DNA of 5,904 bases, taken from the NCBI GenBank assembly GCA_023227835.1, contig JALOCI010000094.1, positions 1-5,904 of the forward strand. Reading direction: 5' to 3'. Source of the DNA: Bacteroidales bacterium. GTDB taxonomy: Bacteria; Bacteroidota; Bacteroidia; Bacteroidales; UBA932. Positions 5,328 through 5,904 of the stretch are shown here, piece by piece; position 1 is the stretch's first letter; every line of letters starts with the position of its first letter. A program made the translations under genes and the position numbers. A model generated the notes under the pieces. That model was not told the DNA's origin and did not search any database. It was given only the letters and a program-made list of their open reading frames with translations.

Positions 5328-5755
5328 AGCCCTTGAAACCCGACGACACCGCCGCTCCGTCCGAGATCTTCGAGCGGGTGTTCATGGCCGCCGGCGGTGT
5401 CCGGTTCACGTGCGACGGCTGCGGCCGCGAGCACTACGCCTCGGACGCGGGGTACGACTTCGAACCGGGCGAACTGGAGGACCTGCACGACAAGGCCGCC
5501 GCCTGGCCGTCCGGCTATATCGACCACGGGGACGAGTCGGTGGGCGTGGTCGAGTTCGCCGGGCAGATCCTTGTGGTCGGCTGCCCGTGCAACCGGCTGC
5601 AACGGTACGAGGCCTTCATCTGGTCGAATCGGGAGAAGATCGCCGAGTATCTGAACAAGCGGGCCACGGCCGACCTGCTGGCCGCGAGCCGCGACTTCAC
5701 GGTGGCCGAGCGCGCGGGCGTCGCGCTGCGCAATCCGCCGACGGAGGCCCCATGA
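5324..5755 (+). CDS. Hypothetical phage protein with two Cys pairs, possible zinc binding, 143 aa
   Basis: The start is GTG 5324, in a GTGA overlap behind GAGGAGGG. Residues 28-38 hold FTCDGCGREHY, a CxxC knuckle (C30, C33) with H37 nearby. Residues 84-95 hold VVGCPCNRLQRY with C87 and C89. Four cysteines in two pairs about 55 residues apart fit a split zinc ribbon. Between them lies GYDFEPGELEDLHDKA, then a strand-rich part (SVGVVEFAGQILVV). After the second pair, YEAFIWSNREKIAEYLNKRA is a clear helix. I recall similar phage proteins (CxxCGRxH plus CPCNxLxRYExFIW) of unknown function. No catalytic residue is evident. It might bind nucleic acid or act as an adaptor. The stop overlaps the next start in ATGA. 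Confidence 0.85.
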   Translation: MKPLKPDDTAAPSEIFERVFMAAGGVRFTCDGCGREHYASDAGYDFEPGELEDLHDKAAAWPSGYIDHGDESVGVVEFAGQILVVGCPCNRLQRYEAFIWSNREKIAEYLNKRATADLLAASRDFTVAERAGVALRNPPTEAP

Positions 5756-5904
5756 GCGCCAACGAGCACCGCATGGAGGACGGGCGGCCCTGGAGGGCGG
5801 GGCACCTGTTCGACCGGATCGCCGCCATGCTGCCGCCTCCCGAGTGGGCGGTGCTGGGGGAGGTGCCCGACGCCACGGGCGGGCGCGCTCGCCGCTGGGC
5901 GGAC
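5752..5904 (+). CDS. N-terminus of a phage protein, possibly with nuclease-like fold (3' end outside window)
   Basis: The ATG at 5752 overlaps the previous stop in ATGA and follows GGAGG at 5743-5747; 51 codons are visible and the frame is open at the right edge. After a short leader, HLFDRIAAMLPPPEWAVLGEV and PDATGGRARRWAD match, from memory, the start of a phage and actinobacterial family. In that family this segment (PPEW-x-x-x-x-EV-x-x-x-TG-x-x-x-R-x-AD) is followed by PSRG and an E-x-K strand, resembling the MmcB/PD-(D/E)XK restriction-endonuclease-like fold. The predicted catalytic part is beyond the window, so this is tentative. Confidence 0.7.
   Translation, partial: MSANEHRMEDGRPWRAGHLFDRIAAMLPPPEWAVLGEVPDATGGRARRWAD

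Noticed and set aside
3949..5409. Long minus-strand open frame of 486 codons
   Set aside because: It is Arg/Pro/Ala/Ser-rich and antisense to the intact DUF1643 and DUF4406 domains, so it is a shadow.

Overview
The window is about 70% G+C by eye and is coding from end to end. Ten genes lie on the + strand, two of them cut by the window edges. There is no tRNA, rRNA, CRISPR array, insertion sequence, promoter or terminator, and no stretch without a gene. All nine junctions are tight: most are 4-base ATGA or GTGA overlaps, with longer overlaps of 8 and 10 bases at two of them. Several genes start with GTG behind strong GGAGG-type ribosome binding sites. This packing, the small genes and the recognisable families (phage SMC/RecF-type ATPase, DUF1643, DUF4406, small Cys-pair proteins) point to the DNA-metabolism or accessory region of a tailed phage or prophage of a high-GC bacterium. 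The host cannot be named from this sequence, and no structural, packaging or integration gene is visible.

Left part (1-2419): the C-terminal part of a coiled-coil ATPase, then an unrecognised 145-aa protein, then the most notable gene, a 306-aa protein. It combines an R-x-x-Y-Y motif like the catalytic tyrosine site of topoisomerase VI subunit A/Spo11 with a Toprim domain carrying the E...DxD metal residues. No B-subunit (GHKL ATPase) gene is present. Such stand-alone TopoVIA-like proteins of mobile elements resemble the group described as Mini-A. A SMC/Rad50-like ATPase encoded next to a Spo11-like protein suggests a DNA-end, recombination or topology function.

Middle part (2422-4366): a coiled-coil protein with a Cys/His cluster near its C-terminus, a 61-aa basic protein, and a 277-aa membrane protein. 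The membrane protein carries a perfect lipoprotein signal (lipobox cysteine at residue 120) in its interior, preceded by an in-frame GTG, so it may produce two products.

Right part (4363-5904): a DUF1643 protein overlapping a DUF4406 (nucleoside 2-deoxyribosyltransferase-like) protein, a Cys-pair protein that may bind zinc, and the start of a gene whose N-terminus resembles a phage family that I believe has a nuclease-like fold. All genes are probably made from one long polycistronic message with translational coupling.
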